A stretch of 64,000 bases of DNA. It comes from Cyclobacteriaceae bacterium. GTDB taxonomy: Bacteria; Bacteroidota; Bacteroidia; Cytophagales; Cyclobacteriaceae. Location: contig JAFIEW010000008.1 of the NCBI GenBank assembly GCA_020832375.1, forward strand, positions 1-64,000. The letters are read 5' to 3'. Shown here in pieces: positions 17,906 through 27,448 of the stretch (position 1 is the stretch's first letter; each line of letters starts with the position of its first letter). Position numbers and translations under genes: made by a program. The notes beneath the pieces are model-generated. The model did no database searches. It saw only the letters and a program-made list of their open reading frames with translations, and was not told the origin of the DNA.

Positions 17906-18715
17906 TTATCTTGAGGCTTTGAGAGCCGATAAATAGTCAATAAAGAAATACAGCATTACCCCTTGACTGATATCACGAGTAATGAGGTCTCCTCTTAAAT
18001 TATACTGGTGCAAATAACCAGCCTCTACCCTAGCCCAATCCCAAAACCGATAGCCTAACCCAAGATAATTTCTATTTTGAGAAATGAAATTAGTTCCATG
18101 ATCCCTTCCAAACTCTAAATGCAATTCAGAGAACCCAACCAAATAAGCTACATTATTATGAAAGAAAGTAGACTTATTGATAGGTATACGCGTTCTAATC
18201 CTATACCGAATACGGAAATTTTGAAGCGTACCATTTCCTAACTGATTATCTATATCTCTCCAGCGCGATTCAAGCATATATCTATGGGTGAACATAAGCT
18301 TTCCTAAGTACTGATCAGTCATAAAACGAAAAGTAGATCTTAACTCCCTAATGGTAGGTAGATCAGCATCTTCAGGACTACCCAAAAAGTCTTGATTATG
18401 AAAAAAGCCAATAGGTGAAAAACTGTAGCGAGTGCGAGGACTAAATTGAAAGCCTATCCATGGCCGAATGCTCATTCGAAGTGGTTCGGAAAATGGATTA
18501 TTATTATCATAACTATCTTGCCTTCTTGCTACTACGTCCACTTCCCAAACCCAATCTCTATTAGTATTGACAAAATCTGAAACATACATCTTAGAGTAAA
18601 TTACAGAATGCCTCAAATCGCGAGAGGACTCTTGAGCGAATCCAGCTAAGGATGGAAAAAATGAAAGCACAAATAAAATGATTGTGCTTATCAAAAATAT
18701 AAAATTGAGCCTCAT
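17906..18715 (-). CDS. DUF2490 outer-membrane protein, paralogue 1
   Basis: Second DUF2490 beta-barrel protein, 269 residues from the ATG at 18715, which gives a clean signal peptide (MRLNFIFLISTIILFVLSFF, cleavage near GFAQ). The frame stays open to an ATG at 18775, which would overlap the upstream gene by 11 bases and add a non-hydrophobic leader, so I prefer 18715. Motifs RMSIRPWIGFQ, SPIGFF, FTHRYMLESRWRD and NYLGLGYRFWDWARVEAGY parallel those of its downstream paralogue. The tandem pair suggests a duplication. It directly follows the amber-interrupted secreted protein gene. Confidence 0.87.
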   Translation of the reverse strand: MRLNFIFLISTIILFVLSFFPSLAGFAQESSRDLRHSVIYSKMYVSDFVNTNRDWVWEVDVVARRQDSYDNNNPFSEPLRMSIRPWIGFQFSPRTRYSFSPIGFFHNQDFLGSPEDADLPTIRELRSTFRFMTDQYLGKLMFTHRYMLESRWRDIDNQLGNGTLQNFRIRYRIRTRIPINKSTFFHNNVAYLVGFSELHLEFGRDHGTNFISQNRNYLGLGYRFWDWARVEAGYLHQYNLRGDLITRDISQGVMLYFFIDYLSALKASR

Positions 18716-18764
18716 CTTATGGAAATGAAGAAAATGATGAATACTCAAATTAACATTCAGTTGA

Positions 18765-20471
18765 CTAGAGCTCATCTTTCTCCTTTCCTTTTGGTATTTC
18801 CAAATAGTTAATTATTTCAGAAACCTTATCGGTACGACGCAACTTCCGCTCTAAATCCTCAGTTTCTTCGTCACTCATTTCAGCGATTTCTAACATCCTA
18901 ATTTCATACCTAATTAAGAAGGCGATTTTATCTTTAACTTTAGTAATATCCCTCTCAGACCGTAACTCTTCCAGCAAATGACTGAGTAGTTGCTCGACAC
19001 CTCTTTGATAAATTCGTCTTTTGATACGAGACTCCATATCTTGCCCTTCCAAAAATGGATTATAGCTATAGCGGGTAAAGGCCTCGTCTAAATTGTTTGG
19101 CATTGCGTCTATCCTCGCAACAAAAGGATGAACCTCTATTAGAACTTGCATCATTTGGATAAGCTCATTTGCCTTCTGTTGCTTCTGATAATCACTTTCT
19201 AACCGGCTATATTCATTGATAAGTCTTCTGCGTCTTTCAGTTAAAAAGTAATCATGAAGTGATTGCCCTATTTCAGAGCGAATAGATCGATCTCTAGAAA
19301 TTAAACCAAGGCCTGATCGCTCACGCCTAATTTCCTGATTTTTAAATGGAAGATATAAAAGATCAGCACTATCTACATATTGAATCATTTGGTCTTGTAA
19401 GTCTGCAGTGAGGGTCTCCATCCGAATTGCATCAAGCTCACGGCTCACAAAAGCATTTACCTTCAAACTGTATGAGACTAGGCTGTCTTTATAATGGTCT
19501 AATTGAGACACAAAGTCAACACCTGAATTAACTGATACACCCATATCAAGGCTAACGGCTCTCCTGCTGTCTTCAAATGTATATTTAATAGTATCAAACC
19601 TTATGAACCCTGGTAGTCCTTTATTGTAATAGCTGTATCGATCCTCAAAGCGAAAGGCATCAACCGTCTCTAAGTCGATATACCTTCGTATTTGATCTAA
19701 TCTCAACGACAACCAATTCATATAAGCATAGGCAAACGCCATGGAGTCTGTTCGCTCTTTATTTATTCTAAAAACACGATCATTTTTTAAGCTATCATAC
19801 AAAATTTCTAAGTCTACTAACCGTTGACCAATTTCTACAGTTTTTTTAGCATCTTCAGGAGGGTAGACATACTCGAATCTTCTTGTGAAACCTCCAGAGA
19901 ATTGATTTATTCCAGGTAATGAAAAGTAGGGTCTGTTTTCATTGAAAAAAGCATCTAGCGACCGCTCGATTATAGGCAAAGCCATTCGCTGCGCCTTTTC
20001 TTCATTCATAGTCCTGCGATATCCATCATCGAAAAAAGGATCAAAAGTTTCATCGCTCAACTTAAAGTTAATAGTGTCCGCACCAGCCCGCACTGCCTTG
20101 AGTTTACTTTCAGCATCTCGATAACGTATATTATAGACTGGCTCTGGTTTACCAACTATAACATTAAACACCTCAATAAGTATTCCTTCATCATATATCC
20201 GCTCCTCCTCATATCGCTGTCCTTCAAAGTCATAAGTCAAAAACCAAGTCCCATCAAAAAAACCACCTTCAGAAAATTGTCCCTCTATGCGATAATTGAT
20301 TGTGTCTACCTCTTCCTTAAACTTAAAAGAGCCTTTTAGAAAGCCTTCTTCAAAAACTGCCTCTGCAGATTGTACAATTTCTTGATTACTGCCATCTCGA
20401 ATAGATGCCTTGCTTAAACTCCACAAGCCAACAGCATTACCCTCACTCATCCGCCCTTCCACTTTGAGCAA
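18765..20471 (-). CDS. Downstream part of an amber-interrupted secreted repeat protein
   Basis: 568 residues from a TTG at 20471 (first ATG at 20450). It continues in the same frame as the gene upstream: only 11 sense codons and one TAG (20505-20507) separate them. The N-terminal part repeats the motif EGxxSxxxxxGxW (EGRMSEGNAVGLW, then EGQFSEGGFFDGTW), already present once before the stop (EGNYSSNLKSGFW), so the two pieces belong to one repeat array (MORN-like). The rest (~150-568) is a charged, helical region rich in Arg, Glu and Tyr with coiled-coil character; I do not recognise it. With no signal peptide of its own, this part would be mislocalised unless the stop is read through. Confidence 0.7.
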   Translation of the reverse strand: MLKVEGRMSEGNAVGLWSLSKASIRDGSNQEIVQSAEAVFEEGFLKGSFKFKEEVDTINYRIEGQFSEGGFFDGTWFLTYDFEGQRYEEERIYDEGILIEVFNVIVGKPEPVYNIRYRDAESKLKAVRAGADTINFKLSDETFDPFFDDGYRRTMNEEKAQRMALPIIERSLDAFFNENRPYFSLPGINQFSGGFTRRFEYVYPPEDAKKTVEIGQRLVDLEILYDSLKNDRVFRINKERTDSMAFAYAYMNWLSLRLDQIRRYIDLETVDAFRFEDRYSYYNKGLPGFIRFDTIKYTFEDSRRAVSLDMGVSVNSGVDFVSQLDHYKDSLVSYSLKVNAFVSRELDAIRMETLTADLQDQMIQYVDSADLLYLPFKNQEIRRERSGLGLISRDRSIRSEIGQSLHDYFLTERRRRLINEYSRLESDYQKQQKANELIQMMQVLIEVHPFVARIDAMPNNLDEAFTRYSYNPFLEGQDMESRIKRRIYQRGVEQLLSHLLEELRSERDITKVKDKIAFLIRYEIRMLEIAEMSDEETEDLERKLRRTDKVSEIINYLEIPKGKEKDEL

Positions 20472-20504
20472 CTCCCCAGTGGTGCTTGTTTGAGATATAA
20501 ATTG

Positions 20505-20843
20505 CTAAATACAAAGTACATCCACTTCGAAATATCCCTGCTCGTATCGCCAAAAACCCGATTTTAGGTTTGAACTGTAATTGCCCTCAGCTCGCTTATG
20601 AAAAATCACCCTAGGGCTTAGGCTATCTTTACGCTGACTAAGGAAATCAAACCGGCCAGTAAGAATACTATCGCCCTCTAGCAAACGGAACCCGTAATTG
20701 GCAACACCTTTATCTCCTGCAGTATCAGTAAATGTAGCTGACTTTCGTTCTTGGGCAAGGGTTTGCGTGGGATGAGCAACCCAAACAAGCATCATACATA
20801 AAACAAAAGAAAAAAATACCTGGTAAAGTTTTTTTTGCTGCAT
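20505..20843 (-). CDS. Upstream part of an amber-interrupted secreted repeat protein
   Basis: From the ATG at 20843 this piece has a good signal peptide (MQQKKLYQVFFSFVLCMMLV, cleavage near TLAQ) and one EGNYSSNLKSGFW repeat, then ends at TAG (20505-20507). An ATG further upstream (20915) would add a leader that spoils the signal peptide. The reading frame continues after the TAG without a shift through 11 codons into the 568-residue piece, giving a hypothetical product of about 690 residues. A point mutation to TAG, a strain-specific pseudogene, a sequencing error or read-through are all possible. The signal-peptide region carries on its opposite strand an exact copy of the short dispersed motif CGTGGGATGA (20766-20775). 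Confidence 0.65.
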   Translation of the reverse strand: MQQKKLYQVFFSFVLCMMLVWVAHPTQTLAQERKSATFTDTAGDKGVANYGFRLLEGDSILTGRFDFLSQRKDSLSPRVIFHKRAEGNYSSNLKSGFWRYEQGYFEVDVLCI

Positions 20844-21101
20844 AGTAGCTAATATCAAACGATTGGCGAAACAGTAGGCTATGATTGATAGCTTTTGCTC
20901 TTGACTTGTAAACACTCGATTATCATTAAATGGCTAATTTACCAACATTTGGCTGGAAACCCATTTTTGAATGGAGAAATCTGACCATAGTAAAGATCAC
21001 TTATAATTAATAAGCCAAAGATCGTACTATATAGCTTCGCCTGTCTATGAAAACTTTTGAAAAAAAACACTTCCCAGTTGCGATTGAAAAGGAAGCTATA
21101 A

Positions 21102-24026
21102 TTAATACGCTAAAATAAATTCTTGCAGATTGACAGAACGCTCAAGGCCGAGCTTTTTCCTTAATCTGTATCGTGCGATTTCAACTCCCCTAGTGGAGAT
21201 ATTGAGCAAATATGCTATTTCTTTGGTACTCAAGTTTAGTCTTAGGTAGGCGCTCAACTTCATTTCTTGAGGGCTAAGGTCAGGATAGGCTTCTTTTAAT
21301 CGACGAGCGAAGTCCCCATGTACTTGATCAAAATGAACTTCAAATTGTTCCCAATCATGGTCTGAGGCGATATTTTTATCTATATTCTTGATAATCTTAT
21401 GAATCTCAGCCTTCACCTCTTCATTTTTACTCTTTTTAGTGATTACATTGAGACTTGACTTTACCGAATTTATAAACCCATTTTTATTAATCAGGTGCAT
21501 AGTGGATGTAGCAAGCTCCTTATTTTTCGCTTCGATCTCTGCTTGTAATTTATCGCTCTTTAGTCTTTCTATTTCTTTTTCGGAACTTTTCAGCTCCAGC
21601 TCTTTAGCATTTATTTCTTTTTCTTTGGCTTGAGTGATTCTAACTGTTTTACGCCTATACCTTGCTTCAAAGGAAACAAAAACCATTAGCCCAACAATTA
21701 AAAGCAAGCTTACATACAAGCCATAAGCCCACTGCGTACGATACCATGGGGGTAGAATAACAAAGGTAAATCTTGCCTCTTGACTGATGTGATGATATAT
21801 ATTGCGCGCGCGAACTCTAAAAGTATAAGTCCCCTCTTTTAATTGAGTATATTCCTTGATTGTCTTTTGTGTCCACTCACTATAGTCTTTTTCTAAATTT
21901 TCCAAGAAAAATTGATAATCCATTAAATCATTTCCTGTCATGAAGGGCGCCGCAAATTCAAAGCTTATACTATTTTGTTGGAATGAAAACACATATTTTA
22001 CCTCCTCTGGCTGAGAATAATGAAATGCACCATCACTTTGATATCTACCGAAGCTTACGATAGAGTCCTCATTCCCACTAATTGCAACTTGTCGTATGAT
22101 CGTTTGAAAGTCTAAATTAGTATCATAATTAATGCGATCGTCGAAATGAATAAAACCCTCTTTTGCAGCAAAGAGAACTTGATTGACCTCAGGTGACATG
22201 ATGAATTGTAGGTCGTCATTTAGGAGTAGATCCAACCGATTAAAAAGATTATTGATTGGTTGATAACTACCATCTGTTTTCTTTTTTAAAAAGCCTATAC
22301 CCGTTAAAGACACATAAAAAATATTCCCCATATCGTCTTCATCTAAACTGACCAAGAGCGTCTCTCGAGGTATATATCTGTCTAATGCTGTATAAGGTAC
22401 GAATCTATCCTTTAATGTATCAAATTGATAAATGCCCGCTTCTGTGGTGAATAAAATTTGATTCCCTAAACGCCGTACATTGATCAGGCGATTACCAGGC
22501 AAACCATCTTCATGGGTAAAATACCGGTATTCTACGCTTTGTAAATCATCGCTTAAAAAAAGTTTGTATACACCCTTATATCCATGCGTCATCCAGACCC
22601 CACCATCATCAACGTCTTCAATCATAACACGAGAGGACTCTGAGAAGCCTTCAATACGATGACTAAAAACTAAACCATCAGCTGTTTTTTCGAAGATAGC
22701 AAGACCACTATAATTACCTTGTAGTACATAATCGGGGTGCGAGTCTAAATCAATGAACATCCAAGAACCCGGAATTGAAGAAATGGATTGAGCTTTTTGA
22801 TTTTTAATACTAAAAGTACCAAAATGATGTCCCATAATTAGCTCATCGCCTAGTGGAAAAAAGCTATATACTTGACCGCTTGTGTTTTCTATTAGTTCAA
22901 AGTTATTTTGTTGATTGTGATTAAGATTCTGAACGTAAACACCATTATTGGTACCAAAATACAATTGCCCATCATGAATGGTAGCGGCATAGCCCGTACC
23001 AGGAAGTCCTGAATGCTCATTAATATGGGTGAAGGGTAATGCCAATTCAACTAAACTTATTCCGTTATTATGCCCTAGCCATAAGTTGGAGTTTCTATCT
23101 TCAAAGAGAGATAAAACCGTGCGATTTTCGATACCGCTGTCTTTATTGAGCTGCCGAATAAAATTAGCATATCGATCAAATAAGTAAAGACCATCATTTT
23201 GAGTACCAATAGCGATATTGCCGTTCTGTAATCGAATCATCGTATTGACAGTGGCCTGTTGAAAAACCTCATGGTAGTTGGTACTCCATGGTTGAAAACC
23301 GGAGTTATCCATAATATAGATACCATGATTAATGGTAGCAATCAATAATTTATCTTTTTCTATCGGGATGATACCAGAGACACGCTTGCCTGCCAAAAAC
23401 CCGCCTCCATCTAAAGGCTTAAGTTCATTGCCTATCAATTTGGTTAATCCAATCGCTGGTTGATTCACAAAAATCTGATCATTGACAAGATAAAAATTCT
23501 CAGGACGGTCATTTGGACTAACAACCGCATGAAATTGGTGATTTGAATCAAAAACAAATATTTCATCAAAGGTGCAAAAATAGAGCATGCCATCTAGTAC
23601 AAAAATCCTCCATGTCTCATCGAAGTTTCTCAAGTCATTGGGTAATTTATCGGCCAATGAAATATACTCTAGCGTACCTCTTTCATCTGGTGAAAAAAAT
23701 CCAAAATCACCTTGTCCAGCTACATAGATAAGCCCATTATCACCAATACAAACGTCTCTACATTTTACTCCAAGCCCTAAGATATGCCGACTCCAATTTA
23801 AGCCGTCATATTCGAGCAGTCCAAAATTATTCGCTACATATATTATCCCTTCTGTGCCTTGAGTGATTGTCCAATTCTGAATGCCCCCTTGGTAATCTTG
23901 ACTAGAAAAATAAGTTGAAAAAGGCAATCCAGGACTTTTGAACTGACCCCAAACAGTGGTCACAGATAAAAGAAGAAGAACACACGATTGATATATTATT
24001 TTCATGACTTCGGCACTTGGTTTCAC
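21102..24026 (-). CDS. Membrane propeller regulator with C-terminal LuxR-type HTH
   Basis: 974 residues; the ATG at 24005 gives a clean signal peptide and is an equally good start. Predicted order: signal peptide; two-component-regulator propeller repeats (~35-640, for example GIIYVANNFGLLEYDGLNW); Y_Y_Y domain (~690-765); one transmembrane helix (~775-797); a Lys/Glu-rich coiled coil (~800-860); and a LuxR/GerE helix-turn-helix at 916-974 (SPQEMKLSAYLRLNLSTKEI then STRGVEIARYRLRKKLGL). Periplasmic sensing would thus be coupled directly to DNA binding without phosphotransfer. It is divergent from the SusC gene, 291 bases away, so it is the likely local regulator of the glucan-utilisation genes; this is an inference from position. 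Confidence 0.93.
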   Translation of the reverse strand: MKPSAEVMKIIYQSCVLLLLSVTTVWGQFKSPGLPFSTYFSSQDYQGGIQNWTITQGTEGIIYVANNFGLLEYDGLNWSRHILGLGVKCRDVCIGDNGLIYVAGQGDFGFFSPDERGTLEYISLADKLPNDLRNFDETWRIFVLDGMLYFCTFDEIFVFDSNHQFHAVVSPNDRPENFYLVNDQIFVNQPAIGLTKLIGNELKPLDGGGFLAGKRVSGIIPIEKDKLLIATINHGIYIMDNSGFQPWSTNYHEVFQQATVNTMIRLQNGNIAIGTQNDGLYLFDRYANFIRQLNKDSGIENRTVLSLFEDRNSNLWLGHNNGISLVELALPFTHINEHSGLPGTGYAATIHDGQLYFGTNNGVYVQNLNHNQQNNFELIENTSGQVYSFFPLGDELIMGHHFGTFSIKNQKAQSISSIPGSWMFIDLDSHPDYVLQGNYSGLAIFEKTADGLVFSHRIEGFSESSRVMIEDVDDGGVWMTHGYKGVYKLFLSDDLQSVEYRYFTHEDGLPGNRLINVRRLGNQILFTTEAGIYQFDTLKDRFVPYTALDRYIPRETLLVSLDEDDMGNIFYVSLTGIGFLKKKTDGSYQPINNLFNRLDLLLNDDLQFIMSPEVNQVLFAAKEGFIHFDDRINYDTNLDFQTIIRQVAISGNEDSIVSFGRYQSDGAFHYSQPEEVKYVFSFQQNSISFEFAAPFMTGNDLMDYQFFLENLEKDYSEWTQKTIKEYTQLKEGTYTFRVRARNIYHHISQEARFTFVILPPWYRTQWAYGLYVSLLLIVGLMVFVSFEARYRRKTVRITQAKEKEINAKELELKSSEKEIERLKSDKLQAEIEAKNKELATSTMHLINKNGFINSVKSSLNVITKKSKNEEVKAEIHKIIKNIDKNIASDHDWEQFEVHFDQVHGDFARRLKEAYPDLSPQEMKLSAYLRLNLSTKEIAYLLNISTRGVEIARYRLRKKLGLERSVNLQEFILAY

Positions 24027-24209
24027 CTAGATAAAGGTTCAATTTTAAAGATAATTGATAAGGGTTAAAAAAACTAAAATGATGTACTTAATTAAAGAAA
24101 TTGTAGCAGATAATTTGAACAGTTGGAAATTTAAAAAACGATTGAAACGATCAAATAAAGCATATTTTATAAGGAATGATGAGTTTTTGAGAAATAGGTA
24201 AAAATACAC

Positions 24210-24267
24210 TGATGTAGTATTGATGTAGCGTAAAATATGGTTTTACGCAATCGTTGGTGCATATTTG
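24210..24267 (+). promoter_or_regulatory. Candidate operator and promoter of the SusC operon
   Basis: Three elements in a row. A direct repeat TGATGTAG at 24210-24217 and 24221-24228 is spaced by 11 bases, one helical turn. A perfect inverted repeat GCGTAAAA/TTTTACGC lies at 24228-24235 and 24241-24248. CATATTTG at 24260-24267 is one base off the Bacteroidota -7 consensus TAnnTTTG. They lie 51-108 bases before the SusC start. The direct repeat fits two adjacent HTH contacts on one DNA face. Confidence 0.45.
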
Positions 24268-24317
24268 AATATGACTAAAAAAGAAAAAGATCTTCACCAA
24301 TCTTAAAATTCAAACCA

Positions 24318-27300
24318 ATGAAACAAACACTACAAGTTCTGACAGTGCTTTTGCTCTGTTTCCATCTTGTTCATGCTCAAGAAACCACCATATCTGGTAC
24401 TGTATATTCTCTTGAGGATGAAGAAAGCCTACCAGGAGTATCAGTAACTGTTAAGGGTACTACCATAGGTGTAACAACCAATATTGATGGTCAATATTCC
24501 ATTGATGTCCCGTCAGATGCAAATGTATTAGTCTTCACTTTCGTGGGTATGGTCAAGGAAGAAGTAAGAATCGGTAATCGATCTACGATTGATGTATACC
24601 TTTCCCCTAACATTGAACAACTATCCGAAGTAGTGATCACAGGTTACGGAGGCCAGACAAGCAGAAAAGAATTGACTGGTGCTAGTGTTCGTGTTGACTC
24701 GAAAGAGATAACACAAAGACAAGTACCACGACTTGATCAAGCATTACAAGGTGCTGTTTCGGGTGTAAGCGTCACAACAAACTCAGGATCGCCAGGTGGA
24801 AGTTCAAATATCAGAATAAGAGGTATTTCTACAAGCGGTGATAACAATCCTCTAATAATCGTTGATGGTGTTATCTATGATCAAGCTGGTTTAAATGCAC
24901 TCAATCCGAATGATATCGAGTCCGTGAACATCATGAAAGATGCAACAGCTGGTATTTATGGAGTAAGAGCTGCAAACGGAGTAATTATCATCGAAACTAA
25001 AAAGGGAAAGAAAAACTCTAAACCACAATTTCGATTTGATGGATATTACGGAATTCAAGAAACATCCAACCAGCTTGACTTATTAAATGCATCTCAGTAC
25101 GCTATTTTAGTGAATGAGGCACATCTAGCTGGTGGCAGGCCTTTGCCATTCCCTAACACTCAACTTGGAGAAGGAACTGACTGGCAGAATGAAGTATTTC
25201 AGCAGGCTCCCATCCAAAATTATAATTTTGGAATGTCGGGGGGTAGTGACAAAACTACTTACGACATTGGTGGCTCTTATTTTGGACAAGAAGGTATTGT
25301 TGGTGGCCCTAAAGCTAACTTCGATCGATATAATGCCCGAATCAATTTCACAACTGAGTTAGCCCCAAAGCTTACCTTTACCAATGTAATGCTCTTCACT
25401 CATGAGCGGACAAGGACGCTACCAGAAAATGGGATTGGATCTGTGCTATACAATACCATCAATGCCTATCCTACAGAGCCATTAAGACAAGACGATGGCC
25501 GTTTTTCATTTTTAGAGAGAGTCCAAGATATTATTAATCCATTGGCTCAAATGGAAAACACCTTCAACCAGTCTATAGTCAACAAAATTACTGGTAAACA
25601 GGAATTAGCCTATCAGATCAATGACCATTTAAAAGCAAGTGGTAGAATAGGATACAATTACTCTATGGTAGATTTTGATCAATTCAGTCCATTAGCATGG
25701 TTTGGCCCGGGCAAGGCACCTAATACAGCTCTTAACGAAAATTTAGACCCTGTTCAAATTGCTATTGGTGATCCAGATGAAGGTGGTGTGCTGATCGACC
25801 GAGGTGCTAGCGTGTTTGAATCGCGCACCACCTTTTTGGACTATGTCTTAGAGGGTTTTCTAAACTACGATAGGACTTTTAATGATGTCCATAATTTCTC
25901 GGCAACCTTTGGTGTATCTTTCAATGAAGTAACTTCTCGATCGCTAAGCGGTACTGCATTTAACATTCCGAATAACTCTATTGACTTAGCCAATGTAGGT
26001 GCAAATCAAGCTCCAGGAGGTTTTCTCAATAATGTAGGCGGTTTTAGAGGTATTCAACGTTTGTATTCACAATTTTTAAGAGCGGAATATGATTACAATA
26101 AAAAATATCTTTTTTCTAGTGTCATTAGAAGAGATGGGTCTACCCGTTTCGGTCCCAACAATCGATTTGGCTATTTCGGCTCCGGTTCAGCCGCTTGGGT
26201 TATCTCAGAAGAAAGTTTCTTTAACTCAAGTGTTTTCGACTTCGTGAAGCTAAGTGCTAGCTTTGGTGTAGTAGGGAATGATAGGATAGGTGATTTTGCT
26301 TGGAGAGGTTTGCTTAATGGAGTTGGAAACTATGTTTTTGACGGCGTAATCCAACAAGGAGTGGCAATTGGAAGAGCGTCCAATCCTGACTTGAGATGGG
26401 AGACCACCCAACACACTAATCTAGGAGTAGACTTTACAATGTTCTCGAAAATTGACGCATCGGTTAATTACTTTATTAAAGACACCAGAGACCTACTATT
26501 TGTGCCTGATGTAAGTGCACTTTTAGGAAGCTTTGGAGCTGGTGGATTCCCTCCTTTTGTTAATGCAGGAACGGTGCGTAACCAAGGTTTAGAAGTCGAC
26601 TTAAATTTTAACTTAATTGAAAGAAGAGATGCAGGTTTATCTATTAATTATAATTTCACTTACCTAAGAAATGAAGTGCTAAGTGGACCAGACGGATTTG
26701 ATTTTATTCCTGGATCGCCATTTGGTGTTGGTGGAGAAATTGCAACTAGATTTCAAGTTGGATTCCCCATTGGTTACTTCTTTGGATTTGAGACCGACGG
26801 TATCTTCCAGAATCAAGCCGAAATCGATAATAACCCCGTAACACAACCTGGCGCCCGACCTGGTGACCTGAGGTTTGTTGATCAAAGCGGTGATGGAAGA
26901 ATAGATTTTGGTGGTGATTCGGACAGGACCATGATAGGAAGTCCAATTCCCGATTTTATTATGGGTATGAATGTAAATGCCAACTACAAAGGCTTTGACT
27001 TTTCAGCCAATATCTTCGCTTCTATCGGTAATGACATCGTGAGAAATTACGAAAGGCAGCAACCTTTTGCCAACCGCCTTGAATATAGATTTGATCGTTG
27101 GATAGGTCCTAATACTAGCAATGAACACCCACGTGAAACCGTCGGAAGCACAAGAAATACGGTATTTTCTGATTATTTCGTAGAGGACGGATCATTCGTA
27201 AGACTAAGAAACATTCAAGTAGGATACACCTTCCCTAATCGCACGACCCAGTATTTAGGAATAAGCAATTTAAGAGTCTATGCTTCTTCTATCAACCTCC

Positions 27301-27431
27301 TCACTATCACCGGTTACAAAGGATTTGACCCTGATATTGGAGGTGGCGGTGGCCCTCTAAGCCAAGGAATTGACTTTGGTTTTTATCCCCAGCCTAGAAC
27401 ATTCATGGGTGGTCTATCTCTCAATTTCTAA
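24318..27431 (+). CDS. SusC-type TonB-dependent outer-membrane transporter
   Basis: A 1037-residue SusC/RagA-family receptor that imports oligosaccharides across the outer membrane with energy from TonB. Signal peptide (residues 1-20), carboxypeptidase-D-like regulatory domain (~22-105, ISGTVYSLEDEESLPGVSV), TonB-box/plug region beginning LSEVVITGYGGQTSRKELTG (~98-117), plug with the SusC motif GVNIMKDATAGIYGVRAANG-like segment (~195-215), then a 22-strand barrel to the C-terminal PRTFMGGLSLNF. Length is typical. It is the first gene of the operon and its SusD partner starts 17 bases later. Together with GH16 and GH3 enzymes the substrate is most likely a beta-1,3-glucan oligosaccharide. Confidence 0.97.
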   Translation: MKQTLQVLTVLLLCFHLVHAQETTISGTVYSLEDEESLPGVSVTVKGTTIGVTTNIDGQYSIDVPSDANVLVFTFVGMVKEEVRIGNRSTIDVYLSPNIEQLSEVVITGYGGQTSRKELTGASVRVDSKEITQRQVPRLDQALQGAVSGVSVTTNSGSPGGSSNIRIRGISTSGDNNPLIIVDGVIYDQAGLNALNPNDIESVNIMKDATAGIYGVRAANGVIIIETKKGKKNSKPQFRFDGYYGIQETSNQLDLLNASQYAILVNEAHLAGGRPLPFPNTQLGEGTDWQNEVFQQAPIQNYNFGMSGGSDKTTYDIGGSYFGQEGIVGGPKANFDRYNARINFTTELAPKLTFTNVMLFTHERTRTLPENGIGSVLYNTINAYPTEPLRQDDGRFSFLERVQDIINPLAQMENTFNQSIVNKITGKQELAYQINDHLKASGRIGYNYSMVDFDQFSPLAWFGPGKAPNTALNENLDPVQIAIGDPDEGGVLIDRGASVFESRTTFLDYVLEGFLNYDRTFNDVHNFSATFGVSFNEVTSRSLSGTAFNIPNNSIDLANVGANQAPGGFLNNVGGFRGIQRLYSQFLRAEYDYNKKYLFSSVIRRDGSTRFGPNNRFGYFGSGSAAWVISEESFFNSSVFDFVKLSASFGVVGNDRIGDFAWRGLLNGVGNYVFDGVIQQGVAIGRASNPDLRWETTQHTNLGVDFTMFSKIDASVNYFIKDTRDLLFVPDVSALLGSFGAGGFPPFVNAGTVRNQGLEVDLNFNLIERRDAGLSINYNFTYLRNEVLSGPDGFDFIPGSPFGVGGEIATRFQVGFPIGYFFGFETDGIFQNQAEIDNNPVTQPGARPGDLRFVDQSGDGRIDFGGDSDRTMIGSPIPDFIMGMNVNANYKGFDFSANIFASIGNDIVRNYERQQPFANRLEYRFDRWIGPNTSNEHPRETVGSTRNTVFSDYFVEDGSFVRLRNIQVGYTFPNRTTQYLGISNLRVYASSINLLTITGYKGFDPDIGGGGGPLSQGIDFGFYPQPRTFMGGLSLNF

Positions 27432-27448
27432 TCCAAGCTTATAGAAAG

